Source: an uncultured Oscillospiraceae bacterium
GTDB lineage: Bacteria > Bacillota > Clostridia > Oscillospirales > Oscillospiraceae
Direction of reading: 5' to 3'
Assembly: GCA_910588135.1 (NCBI GenBank)
Contig: CAJUOT010000007.1
Span: forward strand, 13,258-77,257
DNA length: 64,000 nt
In this document: positions 6,786 through 15,491 of the stretch, piece after piece
How the letters are laid out: each line of letters starts with the position of its first letter
Position numbering within the stretch: position 1 is the first letter of the stretch
The notes under the pieces: model-generated
What the model saw: the letters and a program-made list of their open reading frames with translations, nothing else
The model's database searches: none
Told to the model about the DNA's origin: nothing
Translations under genes and position numbers: made by a program

Positions 6786-8783
6786 ATGATCTGGAAATAT
6801 AGGTACGGGCGTCCCTTTGAGACGGATGCCGTAGTGGAACATGTAAAAGCGGCCGAGGGCAGTCCGCCCTTCGGAACGGTCAGCCTTGAGGATGGGTTCC
6901 GCTACCGGTACGAGCTTCCAAAGGACGCTGTGGTCTACGGGCTGGGGGAGGCGGTCCGGGGGATCAACAAGCGGGGCCACTGTTATGTGAGCCACGCCTC
7001 GGACGACCCGCACCACCTGGAGGGCACCAGGTCTCTGTACGGCGCCCACAACTTCATCGTGGTGGCGGGGGAGACGCCCTTCGGCCTGTTCGTGGACTAC
7101 CCCGCCAAGGTCGTCTTCGACATCGGATATACGGCGGCGGACGTGCTGGAGATCGCCTGCCAGGAGGCGGACCTGTATCTGTATGTGATCGAGGGGGATA
7201 CCCCCTATGACATCGTCAGGCAGTTCCGGAGGATCATCGGGAGGAGCTACATCCCACCCAAATTCGCCTTCGGCTTCGGCCAGAGCCGGTGGGGCTACAA
7301 GACCAAGGAGGACTTCCGGCAAGTGGCGGACGGCTATCAGAACAACCATATCCCCATCGACATGATCTATATGGACATCGACTATATGCAGGACTTCAAA
7401 GACTTCACCTGGAACAAGGAAAACTTCCCGGACTTCCCGGCGTTTGTCCGTGAGATGAAAGCCCGGAACATTCGGCTGATCCCCATCATTGACGCGGGAG
7501 TTGAAGTGGAGAAAGGCTATCCGGTCTATGAAGAGGGTGTAGAAAACGGGTATTTCTGCAAACGGGCGGACGGCAGCGATTTTGTGGCGGCGGTCTGGCC
7601 GGGGGACACCCATTTCCCCGATGTGCTGAACCCCGAGGCACGGCGCTGGTTCGGGGGTTGCTACCGCGCTCTGACGGATCAGGGGATCGAGGGCTTCTGG
7701 AACGACATGAACGAGCCCGCCATCTTCTATACGCCGGAGGGGGTCCGGGAGGCCGCCGCGCTGCTGCGGGAATACGTCACGGACCAGGCGGGAACGGTGT
7801 CCATCTTCCAGGTCCGGGAGGCCCTGGCGGGGCTCCAGAACGACCAGAGGTATTACGAGAGCTTCTATCACCGGGTGGACGGGCGGATGGTGCGCCACGA
7901 CAAGGTGCACAACCTGTTCGGTTACAACATGACCCGGGCAGCGGCGGAGGGATTTGAGCAGATCGACCCGGATAAGCGGTTTTTGCTCTTCTCCCGCTCC
8001 TCCTACATCGGGATGCACCGCTACGGCGGTATCTGGACCGGGGACAACAAGTCCTGGTGGAGCCATATCCTGCTGAACCTGCAAATGATGCCATCCCTGA
8101 ATATGTGCGGCTTCCTGTATGCCGGAGCAGATCTGGGCGGCTTCGGCGACAACGTCACCAGGGACCTCCTGCTTCGCTGGCTGGTGCTGGGGGTGTTCAC
8201 CCCCCTGATGCGCAACCACTCGGCCATCGACACCCGGGAGCAGGAGTGCTACCGATTCGAGCGGGTGGAGGACTTCCGCCATGTCATCGGGGTCCGCTAC
8301 CGCCTGCTCCCCTACCTGTACAGCGAGTATATGAAGGCGGCCCTCTCCGGCGACCTGTACTTCAAGCCCCTGGCCTTTGAATATCCGGAGGACTCTTTCA
8401 CCCCCCAGGTGGAGGATCAGCTGATGCTGGGCGGCGAGGTCATGATTGCGCCTGTTTACACCCAGAACGCGAAGGGGCGCTATGTCTATCTGCCCGAGGA
8501 AATGCTGTTCGTCAAATTCATGCCGGACGGGTCCATCCATGAGGAAAAACTGCCCCCGGGACATCACTATGTGGAAATTGCCTTGAATGAAGTGCCCCTG
8601 TTTATCCGGGCCGGAAAGTGCATCCCCCTGGCAGAGGCGGCGGAAAGCGTGGCGGAGCTCCGGACGGACAGCCTTGTGCTGCTGGGATATTCGGGGGCGG
8701 CGTACCTGCTGTATGACGACGACGGTGTCCACAAGGACTATAAGGACCCGGCAAACAGAAAACTGCTGAAGAAAACATCGTAA
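6786..8783 (+). CDS. GH31 alpha-glucosidase
   Basis: A 665-residue intracellular glycoside hydrolase family 31 enzyme that releases alpha-linked glucose from oligosaccharides. Residues 1 to about 160 are the N-terminal beta domain and about 165-560 the TIM barrel. The nucleophile is Asp307 in GFWNDMNEP and the acid/base Asp420 in IWTGDNKSWW, followed by a C-terminal beta domain. Length and both catalytic positions agree, from memory, with the characterised Ruminococcus (Blautia) obeum alpha-glucosidase. There is no signal peptide, so the substrate must be imported. It is single-gene, with its own promoter, and convergent with the lipoprotein gene. The exact linkage preference cannot be read from sequence. 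Confidence 0.9.
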   Translation: MIWKYRYGRPFETDAVVEHVKAAEGSPPFGTVSLEDGFRYRYELPKDAVVYGLGEAVRGINKRGHCYVSHASDDPHHLEGTRSLYGAHNFIVVAGETPFGLFVDYPAKVVFDIGYTAADVLEIACQEADLYLYVIEGDTPYDIVRQFRRIIGRSYIPPKFAFGFGQSRWGYKTKEDFRQVADGYQNNHIPIDMIYMDIDYMQDFKDFTWNKENFPDFPAFVREMKARNIRLIPIIDAGVEVEKGYPVYEEGVENGYFCKRADGSDFVAAVWPGDTHFPDVLNPEARRWFGGCYRALTDQGIEGFWNDMNEPAIFYTPEGVREAAALLREYVTDQAGTVSIFQVREALAGLQNDQRYYESFYHRVDGRMVRHDKVHNLFGYNMTRAAAEGFEQIDPDKRFLLFSRSSYIGMHRYGGIWTGDNKSWWSHILLNLQMMPSLNMCGFLYAGADLGGFGDNVTRDLLLRWLVLGVFTPLMRNHSAIDTREQECYRFERVEDFRHVIGVRYRLLPYLYSEYMKAALSGDLYFKPLAFEYPEDSFTPQVEDQLMLGGEVMIAPVYTQNAKGRYVYLPEEMLFVKFMPDGSIHEEKLPPGHHYVEIALNEVPLFIRAGKCIPLAEAAESVAELRTDSLVLLGYSGAAYLLYDDDGVHKDYKDPANRKLLKKTS

Positions 8784-8801
8784 GCGGGCAATACGTCATT
8801 T

Positions 8802-8838
8802 GAGAGGGACGAGCGGCGTCACGCCGCTTGTCCCTCTC
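8802..8838. terminator. Bidirectional hairpin between GH31 and lipoprotein
   Basis: GAGAGGGACGAGCGGCG (8802-8818) pairs with CGCCGCTTGTCCCTCTC (8822-8838): 17 bp with one G-T pair and a TCA loop. It lies between convergent genes. Neither side has a long T-run, so termination strength is uncertain. Confidence 0.65.
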
Positions 8839-8864
8839 CCCATTTCTGCCTCTGAGGCTTATGA

Positions 8865-9446
8865 CTACGCCGCGTAGTGGCAATGCTCCAAAAAGTCGGT
8901 CAGGATCTCCGTGCCGTCCTGGTCGAAGGTTTCCTGACAGGCGAACTCTACGGAAATGGCCCAGGCGCCAAAAGCGGTGAAGGCGGACACCCCCCGGCTG
9001 AAAGGACTCGTATCGGAGGCGAACGTGTAAGTCAGGACGGTGAACTCCTGGCCGTTGAAGGTCCGCTGGGCCGTGTCGGTGACGGTATAGTGCTCCCCGG
9101 CCATTTCAAGCAGCTCCTCCACGTTCTGCCGGGCCTCCTCCGGCGTACCGCAGGCCGTCAGCAGGAGCACCAGCTGGGCGTCGTACCGCTCCGCCTCCTC
9201 TCCCGCCCCGTTCACGTAGGGCTGGGCCTCCCCGATGGACCAGGCGGCATAGCTCATGTCCCGCGCCGCCTTGTCGTCCCGGAGGGTCAGGCCATGGCCA
9301 GGCTCCTCCACCCCCAGCACCCCGAAGGTGATCCAGTCCTCGCTCCAGGGCGCGCCGTCCACCGCCGCGGCGGGCCGCTTCGCCTGACAGCTGGTCAGGC
9401 CCGCCAGCATAGCGGAGATCATGATCAGAAGGATCGCTTTTTTCAT
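8865..9446 (-). CDS. Small lipoprotein of unknown function
   Basis: 193 residues starting MKKAILLIMISAMLAGLTSC. It has a clean type II signal peptide with lipobox LTSC, so it should be exported and lipid-anchored. The remainder is acidic and globular with no motif I recognise. AAGGAGG sits before the ATG. It follows the broken lacI gene by 15 bases on the same strand and probably shared its transcript. The role is unknown. Confidence 0.75.
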   Translation of the reverse strand: MKKAILLIMISAMLAGLTSCQAKRPAAAVDGAPWSEDWITFGVLGVEEPGHGLTLRDDKAARDMSYAAWSIGEAQPYVNGAGEEAERYDAQLVLLLTACGTPEEARQNVEELLEMAGEHYTVTDTAQRTFNGQEFTVLTYTFASDTSPFSRGVSAFTAFGAWAISVEFACQETFDQDGTEILTDFLEHCHYAA

Positions 9447-9461
9447 TCCCCTGCCTCCTTT

Positions 9462-10451
9462 TTATTGCCGCGTGGTCCCGCCGCAGGCGTAGCTGACCGG
9501 CAGGCAGATGAGGGACGGCGCTTTTTCCGGATGACCGTCCAGCACCAGGTCCACGCAGGTCTCCGCGATCCCCGTCAGGGGCTGGACGATGGTGGAGCAG
9601 GGCAGGTCCTCTGTGCCGAAACACCGCACACCGTCATAGCCGATGATCTGCACATCCTCCGGCACCCGGATCCCCATCCCCTGGACGTGTTCCGGGTCCA
9701 GTACGCCAGGGCGTCGGTGACGCAGAAGATGCCGTCAAAGTCCAGCTTCCCGCCGTGGGTATGGGCCTGGAGAAATACCTCAAACTCGGAATAGGGGGTC
9801 CCGTCATCGATGATCTTCAGAGCGCATGGGACGCCCCGCTCCTCACAGGCGCTGACGAAGCCGTCCTTCCGCTTGTTGGTCTCGCTGGCCAGGCTGGTCC
9901 CCACCCGGAGGAAGGCCAGATGGCCGCACCCGTTCTCCATCAGCTTCTCCGCGGCGAGGCGTCCCCCGCCGTAATTGTCGCTGGACACACAGGGGATCTT
10001 CGCGCCGAAATAGCGGTCGATGGAGACCAGGGGGACGTTCTCCGGCACCTGGAGCGCCGGATTGTAGGACAGGCAGATGATGCCGTCCGCCATGTGCCGC
10101 TTCGCCGTCAAGACATGGGCCTGTTCCAAACCGGGGTCGCCGTCCGTCATGCACAGCATGGTCCGGTAATCCCGCTGGGCCAATTCCTTGACGATGCAGT
10201 TGACCAGCTCGGCAAAAAAAGGGGTGGTCAGATTGGGCACGATGACCTGGATCGTGCGGGTGCGGTCGTTCCGCAGGCCCTGGGCGTAGCGGTTCACCTG
10301 ATAATCCAGCTTCTTGATGGCCTTTTCCACGCGGACGCGGTATTCCTTCCCCACAGGGAGGCCGTTGACCACCTTTGAGACGGTGCCGATGGCGACGCCC
10401 GCCTCCCGGGCCACGTCCTTCATCGTGGGGGGCCGATTTTTCCGTGGGCAT
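9462..10451 (-). pseudogene. LacI-family regulator with two frameshifts
   Basis: A LacI/GalR repressor spread over three reading frames. GGAGGG with ATG at 10451 gives MPTEKSAP, but a 6-base G run (10427-10432 on the plus strand) must lose one base to enter the HTH (TMKDVAREAGVAIGTVSKVVNG). The sugar-binding domain then runs to FCVTDALAY near 9700, where adding one C restores LDPEHVQGMGIRVPEDVQIIGYDG and the normal C-terminus to 9462. The two shifts are opposite in sign and at C tracts, so assembly error is possible. If real, the repressor is inactive. Its natural target was probably a sugar gene nearby. Confidence 0.8.
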
Positions 10452-10520
10452 AGTATCCCTCCATCTGCTGTGAGCTCCCCCGGCGGCGCGGGGGAGCTTC
10501 GTTTATAGCGCACGAAACGG

Positions 10521-11264
10521 TCAGCCGGCCGCATGGCCGGCCAGATACCCGATATACCGGAGGACGGCGGGGAGGCGGGGGCTGTTAGCGATCACGCCAA
10601 GGTAGACCGACTCGGGAAAGCCGGCGTCCCGGAACATGGGGGACGGGGAGAGGTCCAGCCCGTTCACCGCCTCCTCCGTCACCTCCTGATACCGGTGCGC
10701 CTCGTTGAGGGCATACTCGATGGCGTTGTCCTCCAGGACGACAGTGTTGGCGGTCAGGCTGGGCTCCAGAGCGCGGTACAGGGCCTCGTCCTGGGAGAGT
10801 AGGCTGTCCAGCTCCAGCAGGTAGCCGTTCCGGGAATAGATATCGTAGGCCTCCCGGTTCATCAGCACCACGTCCAGCTGCTTCGCCTCAATGGAGGCCA
10901 TGAGCTTCAGCTTGGAGGCGTATCCATACTGGTGGTTCTCCGGAGAGGGGTCCTCCGATAGATAGAGTCCCTGGTACAGACATACCTCGGCCCGTTTGGG
11001 GTCCGTTCCCTCAGCGGAGATGAATCCCTCGTCCAGCCGAGACGCCAGCTCGTCCCCGGCGGAGACGTTGATGAGGGCGGAATAGACCAGCACCTCTTTT
11101 TTGGTGACCTCGTGATACACCATGGAGCACACGAACGCCAGCGCCACCAGCCCCACCGTGATGGGCAGCTTATAATACTCCCAGATATAGCCTATCTTAT
11201 CCACTGGGCCCATCTTCTGAAAGGAGGCCTTCAGGTGGTCGCGCTCCTGACGGGAGAGGCTCAT
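10521..11264 (-). CDS. Membrane-anchored protein next to YesL
   Basis: 247 residues. A basic cytoplasmic N-terminus (MSLSRQERDHLKASFQKMG) is followed by one membrane helix at about 35-52 (LPITVGLVALAFVCSMVY) and a soluble domain expected outside the cell. The start overlaps the yesL stop by 4 bases, so the pair is translationally coupled. Similar two-gene pairs accompany sugar ABC importers in Clostridia. I cannot assign a function. Confidence 0.7.
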   Translation of the reverse strand: MSLSRQERDHLKASFQKMGPVDKIGYIWEYYKLPITVGLVALAFVCSMVYHEVTKKEVLVYSALINVSAGDELASRLDEGFISAEGTDPKRAEVCLYQGLYLSEDPSPENHQYGYASKLKLMASIEAKQLDVVLMNREAYDIYSRNGYLLELDSLLSQDEALYRALEPSLTANTVVLEDNAIEYALNEAHRYQEVTEEAVNGLDLSPSPMFRDAGFPESVYLGVIANSPRLPAVLRYIGYLAGHAAG

Positions 11265-11932
11265 GGCTCCCCTCCGTCCTGGGCAGCCGGGACGCTGTCC
11301 TCCTCCTCCGGGTCATAAGAACAGGCCCGGAGCACATTGTTCATCAGATAGGCGCTGATGAGGGCGCACACCCCCTCGCCCAGGATGAACAGGGGGGTAA
11401 AAATGCTGACCACCGCGAAGAACATGGCGAAGTGGACGGCGAACACCAGGATGGTGCAGAACAGGTAGCGGGTGCCGATGAGAAAGGAATTTTTCAGCAT
11501 GGCCCAGTTGGTGTTGGAGACGCTGGCCACCAAAGGGAACACGAACAGCAGGACGATGACATAGACCACCGCCGCGGCGATGATGAGGGCCAGGATCAGG
11601 GTCCACAGGACGGCGGGAGCGCCGGTGGAAGTTGCCCGGAGGCGGTACACCAGATAGCCGTCCGCCCCCAGGAACAGCCCGGCGGCCAGGAGGATCAGCC
11701 ACAGAACGGTGGACTGGCGGAAATTCTCCCGGAAGGACTTGAAGAACATCCGGGCCAGGGAGTGGTCCTCGCCCCGGACGATCTTCAGGCTGGTGTAGTA
11801 CAGCGCCGTGGTGGATGCCCCGACGGTGACGATGGGGATGCAGCAGACGAGCCAGAGCAGGTTCAGATAGCAGCCATAGCACAGCTTCAGCAGCAGCTGG
11901 CTGAACGCGCTGTCATAGGAAAGGAATTTCAT
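11261..11932 (-). CDS. yesL: YesL/DUF624 membrane protein
   Basis: 223 residues with about five membrane helices. The N-terminal LLKLCYGCYLNLLWLVCCIPIVTVGASTTALYYTSLKIV is the hallmark of DUF624 (YesL), a family found beside oligosaccharide ABC importers of the LplB/LplC class. It is the second gene of the LacI-yesL-membrane protein operon, opposite the importer genes at 13.4-17.2 kb. The molecular role of the family is not established. Confidence 0.85.
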   Translation of the reverse strand: MKFLSYDSAFSQLLLKLCYGCYLNLLWLVCCIPIVTVGASTTALYYTSLKIVRGEDHSLARMFFKSFRENFRQSTVLWLILLAAGLFLGADGYLVYRLRATSTGAPAVLWTLILALIIAAAVVYVIVLLFVFPLVASVSNTNWAMLKNSFLIGTRYLFCTILVFAVHFAMFFAVVSIFTPLFILGEGVCALISAYLMNNVLRACSYDPEEEDSVPAAQDGGEP

Positions 11933-11951
11933 TTTATTCGCCCCTTGACGA

Positions 11952-13001
11952 TCAGCATTTGGTGGAATCCCGGCAGATCAGCTCTGTGGCGGTATAGACG
12001 GTCCGGTAGTCCAGGGAAGGCTCCTTCATCCTGGTCTGCAGCAGGTGGATGGCGGTGAAGGCCATGATCTGGGTGTGGATGTGGACGGTGGTCAGGGCCG
12101 GGGTCATGATCCGGGACTCCGGCGCGTCGTCAAAGCCGCACAGCAGGACATCCCCCGGCACCGACTTGCCCAGCTTGCGCAGGGACTGCATGGTATCCAT
12201 GGCGATGAAATCGTTGGCGCAGAGGAACAGGTCCGGCAGCTCCGGCAGGACGGCCAGCGGAGCGTCCAGGTCGGGGCCGGTCACCTTGAGGCAGAACCGC
12301 TCGTCCACGGGGACGCCCGCCAGGGTCATGGCGGAGCGGAAGGCGGTATAGCGTTCGAAGAAGGACTGGCAGTGCTCGTAGTCGCCGATGAAGCCGATCC
12401 GCCGCTTCCCCCGCCGCAGCATCTCGTTGACCAGTTTGGTGATGCCAGTGGTGCTGTCCATATAGAGCTGGTCGGCAGGGAGGGAGTCGCCGGACCGCTT
12501 GTTGGGGCCGTCCACGAACAGCACAGGCAGGCCCAGGCCGCACACCATCTCGCTGTAGGCCCAGTCGAACACCTCGATGCACATGATGGCGCTGGCCTGA
12601 TCGATGTCAAAGGCGGCGGGAAGGGTGTGCCGCTCCAAATTCTCGCTGTCCACCTTATACATATTGAGGGTATAGCCCAGCAGGGCCAGCTCCTGCTTGA
12701 AACGGTCCAACATGGGAACGGCGAAGTGGTTGGACTGCATGGAGAGGTTGGTGGTGAACAGGGCGATCTCACCGGAAGCCGCCGGGGGCTCTAAGGGGTC
12801 GGCGGAAACGGGGCGTGGGATGCCGCTCCCTGAGAGGGACGCCACATAGGAGAACTGCTTGTACCCCATTTCCACCGCTTTTTGGAGGATCTTTTCCCTT
12901 GTCGCGTCCGCCAGACCATCGGAATTGTTGATCGCCTTCGATACCGTGTTGCGAGAGATGCCCAGCGCGTCTGCGATATCTTGAATGGTGACCTTTTTCA
13001 T
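11952..13001 (-). CDS. LacI-family transcriptional regulator
   Basis: 349 residues. The HTH at the N-terminus (VTIQDIADALGISRNTVSKAINNSDGL) and LacI hinge are followed by a periplasmic-binding-like sensor domain (IRRIGFIGDYEHC, DLFLCANDFIAMD, LLCGFDDAPES). GAGGAGG lies 7 bases before the ATG at 13001. It is divergent from the sugar ABC importer and GH32 genes, and is therefore probably their local repressor responding to a fructoside or sucrose-related ligand. The shared 430-bp gap contains repeated TGCAAAT words that could be its operators. Confidence 0.88.
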   Translation of the reverse strand: MKKVTIQDIADALGISRNTVSKAINNSDGLADATREKILQKAVEMGYKQFSYVASLSGSGIPRPVSADPLEPPAASGEIALFTTNLSMQSNHFAVPMLDRFKQELALLGYTLNMYKVDSENLERHTLPAAFDIDQASAIMCIEVFDWAYSEMVCGLGLPVLFVDGPNKRSGDSLPADQLYMDSTTGITKLVNEMLRRGKRRIGFIGDYEHCQSFFERYTAFRSAMTLAGVPVDERFCLKVTGPDLDAPLAVLPELPDLFLCANDFIAMDTMQSLRKLGKSVPGDVLLCGFDDAPESRIMTPALTTVHIHTQIMAFTAIHLLQTRMKEPSLDYRTVYTATELICRDSTKC

Positions 13002-13050
13002 TTGATCCCTCCTCATTTTGGTCGGTTATCCGTATCTTAACACAGAATAG

Positions 13051-13394
13051 TGCAAATGTCAAATACAAAATTGTGCAAATGAAAATTCATGCATACAAGA
13101 GGCAGAACACCTGGGAGAATATGCAAATGCAAAATTATTTTGTGTGAATGTAAAATTTTCGTTGACGATTCGTGTATAATATGTTAAAATCAGAATTACC
13201 AACTCCTAATTTATGCAAATACACCAATTTCACTCGACAAAACTGTGCAAATCCACAACGTGCGCAAGGAAGCAATCTCCCTGTCCGCTTCACCAAGGGA
13301 AAATTGTCCAAGCGCTGGAGCGTGTCCCTGTGGCGCAGACGAAATTAGTGCGATGCTCCGATTTGTCCATTGCGGGAAACTGGTGCATTTGCAC
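13051..13394. promoter_or_regulatory. Divergent control region with TGCAAAT repeats
   Basis: The 432 bases between the LacI start and the importer hold TGCAAAT at 13051, 13074, 13122, 13214 and 13246, a related TGCAAAA at 13128, and a near-palindrome GTGCATTTGCAC at 13383-13394. A plus-strand promoter TTGACG (13162-13167), 17 bases, TAAAAT (13185-13190) lies among them. The words flank the promoter on both sides, as expected for cooperative or looping repression by the divergent LacI protein. That link is inference. Confidence 0.5.
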
Positions 13395-13433
13395 ACTGCG
13401 GGAGACGGAAATAAAGTTAGAAGGAGGAAGAAA

Positions 13434-14384
13434 ATGAGTAAAACACCGACAAGCACCTTAGCGAGAGCCCAAAAAGGCGGGGACACCAAGCTGCACAACA
13501 CCTTGGTGTATCTTCGTCAGCACTGGCAGCTGTATGCGTTCTTTATCATGCCTGCTTTCCTGCTGACGGTTATTTTCCGCTATATTCCCATGGGCGGCAT
13601 CGCCATCGCATTCACGGACTACAATCCCCTCAAAGGCTTCTTAGGCAGCGAATGGGTCGCGTTCCAGCACTTTGAGCGCTTCCTCTCCTCCCCGGACTTC
13701 CTGGAGTACCTGGCCAACACCCTCAAGCTCAGCGTGTTCGGCCTGCTGTGGGGCTTCCCGGCCCCCATCCTCCTGGCTTTCCTGCTCAACCGCATCCTGA
13801 GCAAGAGCAGAAAGCAGAAGATCCAGCTGGTGCTGTACATGCCCAACTTCATCTCCGTCATCGTGCTGTGCGGTATCGTGCGCATCCTCCTGTCTCCCAC
13901 CGGCATGGTGAACATGCTTCTGGGCACATCCTACAACTTCATGACCATGCCCCAGGCCTTCCGCACCATCTACATCGCCAGCGGCATCTGGCAGGGCGCC
14001 GGCTGGGGGTCCATCATCTACACCGCGGCCCTGTCCAACGCCAGCAAGGACCTGAAGGAGGCCGCCGTGCTGGACGGGGCCAACATCATCCAGCAGATCA
14101 AGGCGGTGGAGTGGCCCGCCATCAAGGACACGGTGCTGATCCAGTTCATCATGTCCGTGGGCAACATCATGAGCGTGGGCTTCGAGAAGGCCTACGCCCT
14201 CCAGACTGACCTGAACATGAGCGCCTCCGAGATCATCTCCACCTACGTGTACAAAAAGGGCCTCATTGACGGCGACTACGGCTTCTCCACCGCTGTGGGC
14301 CTGTTCAACACGGTCATCAACGTCATCCTCCTGATTTCCATGAATGCCATCGTCAAGAAGATGAACGAAGGCAAGGGCATTTGA
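13434..14384 (+). CDS. Sugar ABC importer permease, LplB type
   Basis: 316 residues with six membrane helices. The cytoplasmic EAA loop EAAVLDGANIIQQIKAVEWPAI marks a binding-protein-dependent importer permease. The N-terminal layout matches the LplB/YteP subfamily, which pairs with LplC and a lipoprotein receptor and usually borrows a shared MsmX-type ATPase; no ATPase gene is in this cluster. AGAAGGAGG lies 7 bases before the ATG at 13434. First gene of the importer operon. Confidence 0.88.
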   Translation: MSKTPTSTLARAQKGGDTKLHNTLVYLRQHWQLYAFFIMPAFLLTVIFRYIPMGGIAIAFTDYNPLKGFLGSEWVAFQHFERFLSSPDFLEYLANTLKLSVFGLLWGFPAPILLAFLLNRILSKSRKQKIQLVLYMPNFISVIVLCGIVRILLSPTGMVNMLLGTSYNFMTMPQAFRTIYIASGIWQGAGWGSIIYTAALSNASKDLKEAAVLDGANIIQQIKAVEWPAIKDTVLIQFIMSVGNIMSVGFEKAYALQTDLNMSASEIISTYVYKKGLIDGDYGFSTAVGLFNTVINVILLISMNAIVKKMNEGKGI

Positions 14385-14403
14385 CAGGAAGGAGAGAGAA
14401 CAA

Positions 14404-15309
14404 GTGAACGTTAAGAAAAAGAGTGAATTCGCCAGGCAGCCCGCCGGTGACAAAATGATTTTGATCGTCGGGTACGTCATTCTGGGATTGTTCTTGGTCG
14501 CCATTATCTTTCCGGTAATTTACATCATCCTTTCGTCCTTCATCGACCCCATCACCCTCCAAAACAGGGGCCTGACCTTTGACTTCAGCAAGTGGACCCT
14601 GACAGCCTATGAACGGGTCATGAGCAACGCGCAGATTTGGGTGGGCTTCCGAAACGCCCTGCTCTACTCCATCGCGGCCACCGTCTTGTCCGGCGTGATC
14701 ACACTGCTGGCGGCCTATCCCATGTCCCGGCCTGATTTCCGTGGAAGAGGCTTCTTCAACGTCGTCTTTGTCATCACCATGTTCTTCGGCGGCGGCCTGA
14801 TCCCCACCTACCTGCTCATCAGCGACATCGGCTGGTTGGACAATCCGCTGGCCATCCTGGTGCCCGGCGCGTTCAGCGTGTGGAACATGATCATTGCCCG
14901 CACCTACTATCAGGGCATTCCCCGGGACCTCCAGGAGGCAGCGGACATTGACGGCGCTTCTGAAATGGCCTACTTTTTCAAGATCCTGCTTCCCGTCTGC
15001 ACTCCGATCATCGCCACCATCTCCATGTGGAACTTCGTCGGTATGTGGAACAGCTACTTTGACGCGATGATCTATCTGAAGGACCCGGCCAAGCAGCCGC
15101 TGCAGCTGGTCCTCCGCGGCATCCTGATCAACAGCCAACCCGAGCCTGGCATGGTATCCGATGTGCAGAGCACTGCCGAGCGGGCCCAGATGGCCGAGCT
15201 GCTGAAATATGCCACCATCATCATCTCCAGCCTGCCCCTGATGATTATGTATCCCTTCTTCCAAAAGTATTTTGACAGCGGCATTATGGCCGGTTCTGTG
15301 AAGGGGTAA
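14404..15309 (+). CDS. Sugar ABC importer permease, LplC type
   Basis: 301 residues starting at a GTG preceded by GGAAGGAGAG. Six membrane helices, with EAA loop EAADIDGASEMAYFFKILLPV. It matches the LplC/YtcP subfamily and should form the heterodimeric channel with the upstream LplB-type permease, 19 bases away. Importer substrate is inferred to be a fructoside or sucrose-type oligosaccharide from the GH32 enzymes downstream. Confidence 0.88.
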   Translation: MNVKKKSEFARQPAGDKMILIVGYVILGLFLVAIIFPVIYIILSSFIDPITLQNRGLTFDFSKWTLTAYERVMSNAQIWVGFRNALLYSIAATVLSGVITLLAAYPMSRPDFRGRGFFNVVFVITMFFGGGLIPTYLLISDIGWLDNPLAILVPGAFSVWNMIIARTYYQGIPRDLQEAADIDGASEMAYFFKILLPVCTPIIATISMWNFVGMWNSYFDAMIYLKDPAKQPLQLVLRGILINSQPEPGMVSDVQSTAERAQMAELLKYATIIISSLPLMIMYPFFQKYFDSGIMAGSVKG

Positions 15310-15335
15310 ACAGCGTGTGATTTGAAAGCAACACA

Positions 15336-15387
15336 CTTCAAAAGAATCCTTTGATTCTTTTGAAGTCTGCGGCATGCCGCAGACTTC
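15336..15387 (+). repeat. Two abutting perfect hairpins between importer genes
   Basis: CTTCAAAAGAATC/GATTCTTTTGAAG (15336-15365, 4-base loop) runs into a 26-base perfect palindrome GAAGTCTGCGGC/GCCGCAGACTTC (15362-15387). They share GAAG, so the two folds compete. The position between permease and binding-protein genes suggests an mRNA processing or stabilising element that sets different expression levels. There is no T-run for termination. Confidence 0.6.
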
Positions 15388-15491
15388 CTCAGGAAGAATT
15401 TGGATTTGAAAACTGGTCACTGACGTTTAGATGCTTTGACGGTACAGGCGGATATGCCTGCAAAACAACAACGACGAAAAGGAGAACTGAC

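Noticed and set aside
6732..8732. 666-codon open frame on the minus strand opposite GH31
   Set aside because: It is an antisense shadow. GC-rich third positions keep stops away, composition is Val/His/Gly-rich without domains, and the plus strand encodes a full GH31 enzyme with both catalytic Asp.
13175..13180. TATAAT as the -10 of the importer promoter
   Set aside because: Only 7 bases separate it from TTGACG and no -35 lies 17 bases upstream. TAAAAT at 13185-13190 gives correct spacing.
13245..13433. Upstream extension of the LplB-type permease
   Set aside because: Non-conserved Cys/Arg-rich stretch over the regulatory gap; AGAAGGAGG sits before ATG 13434.
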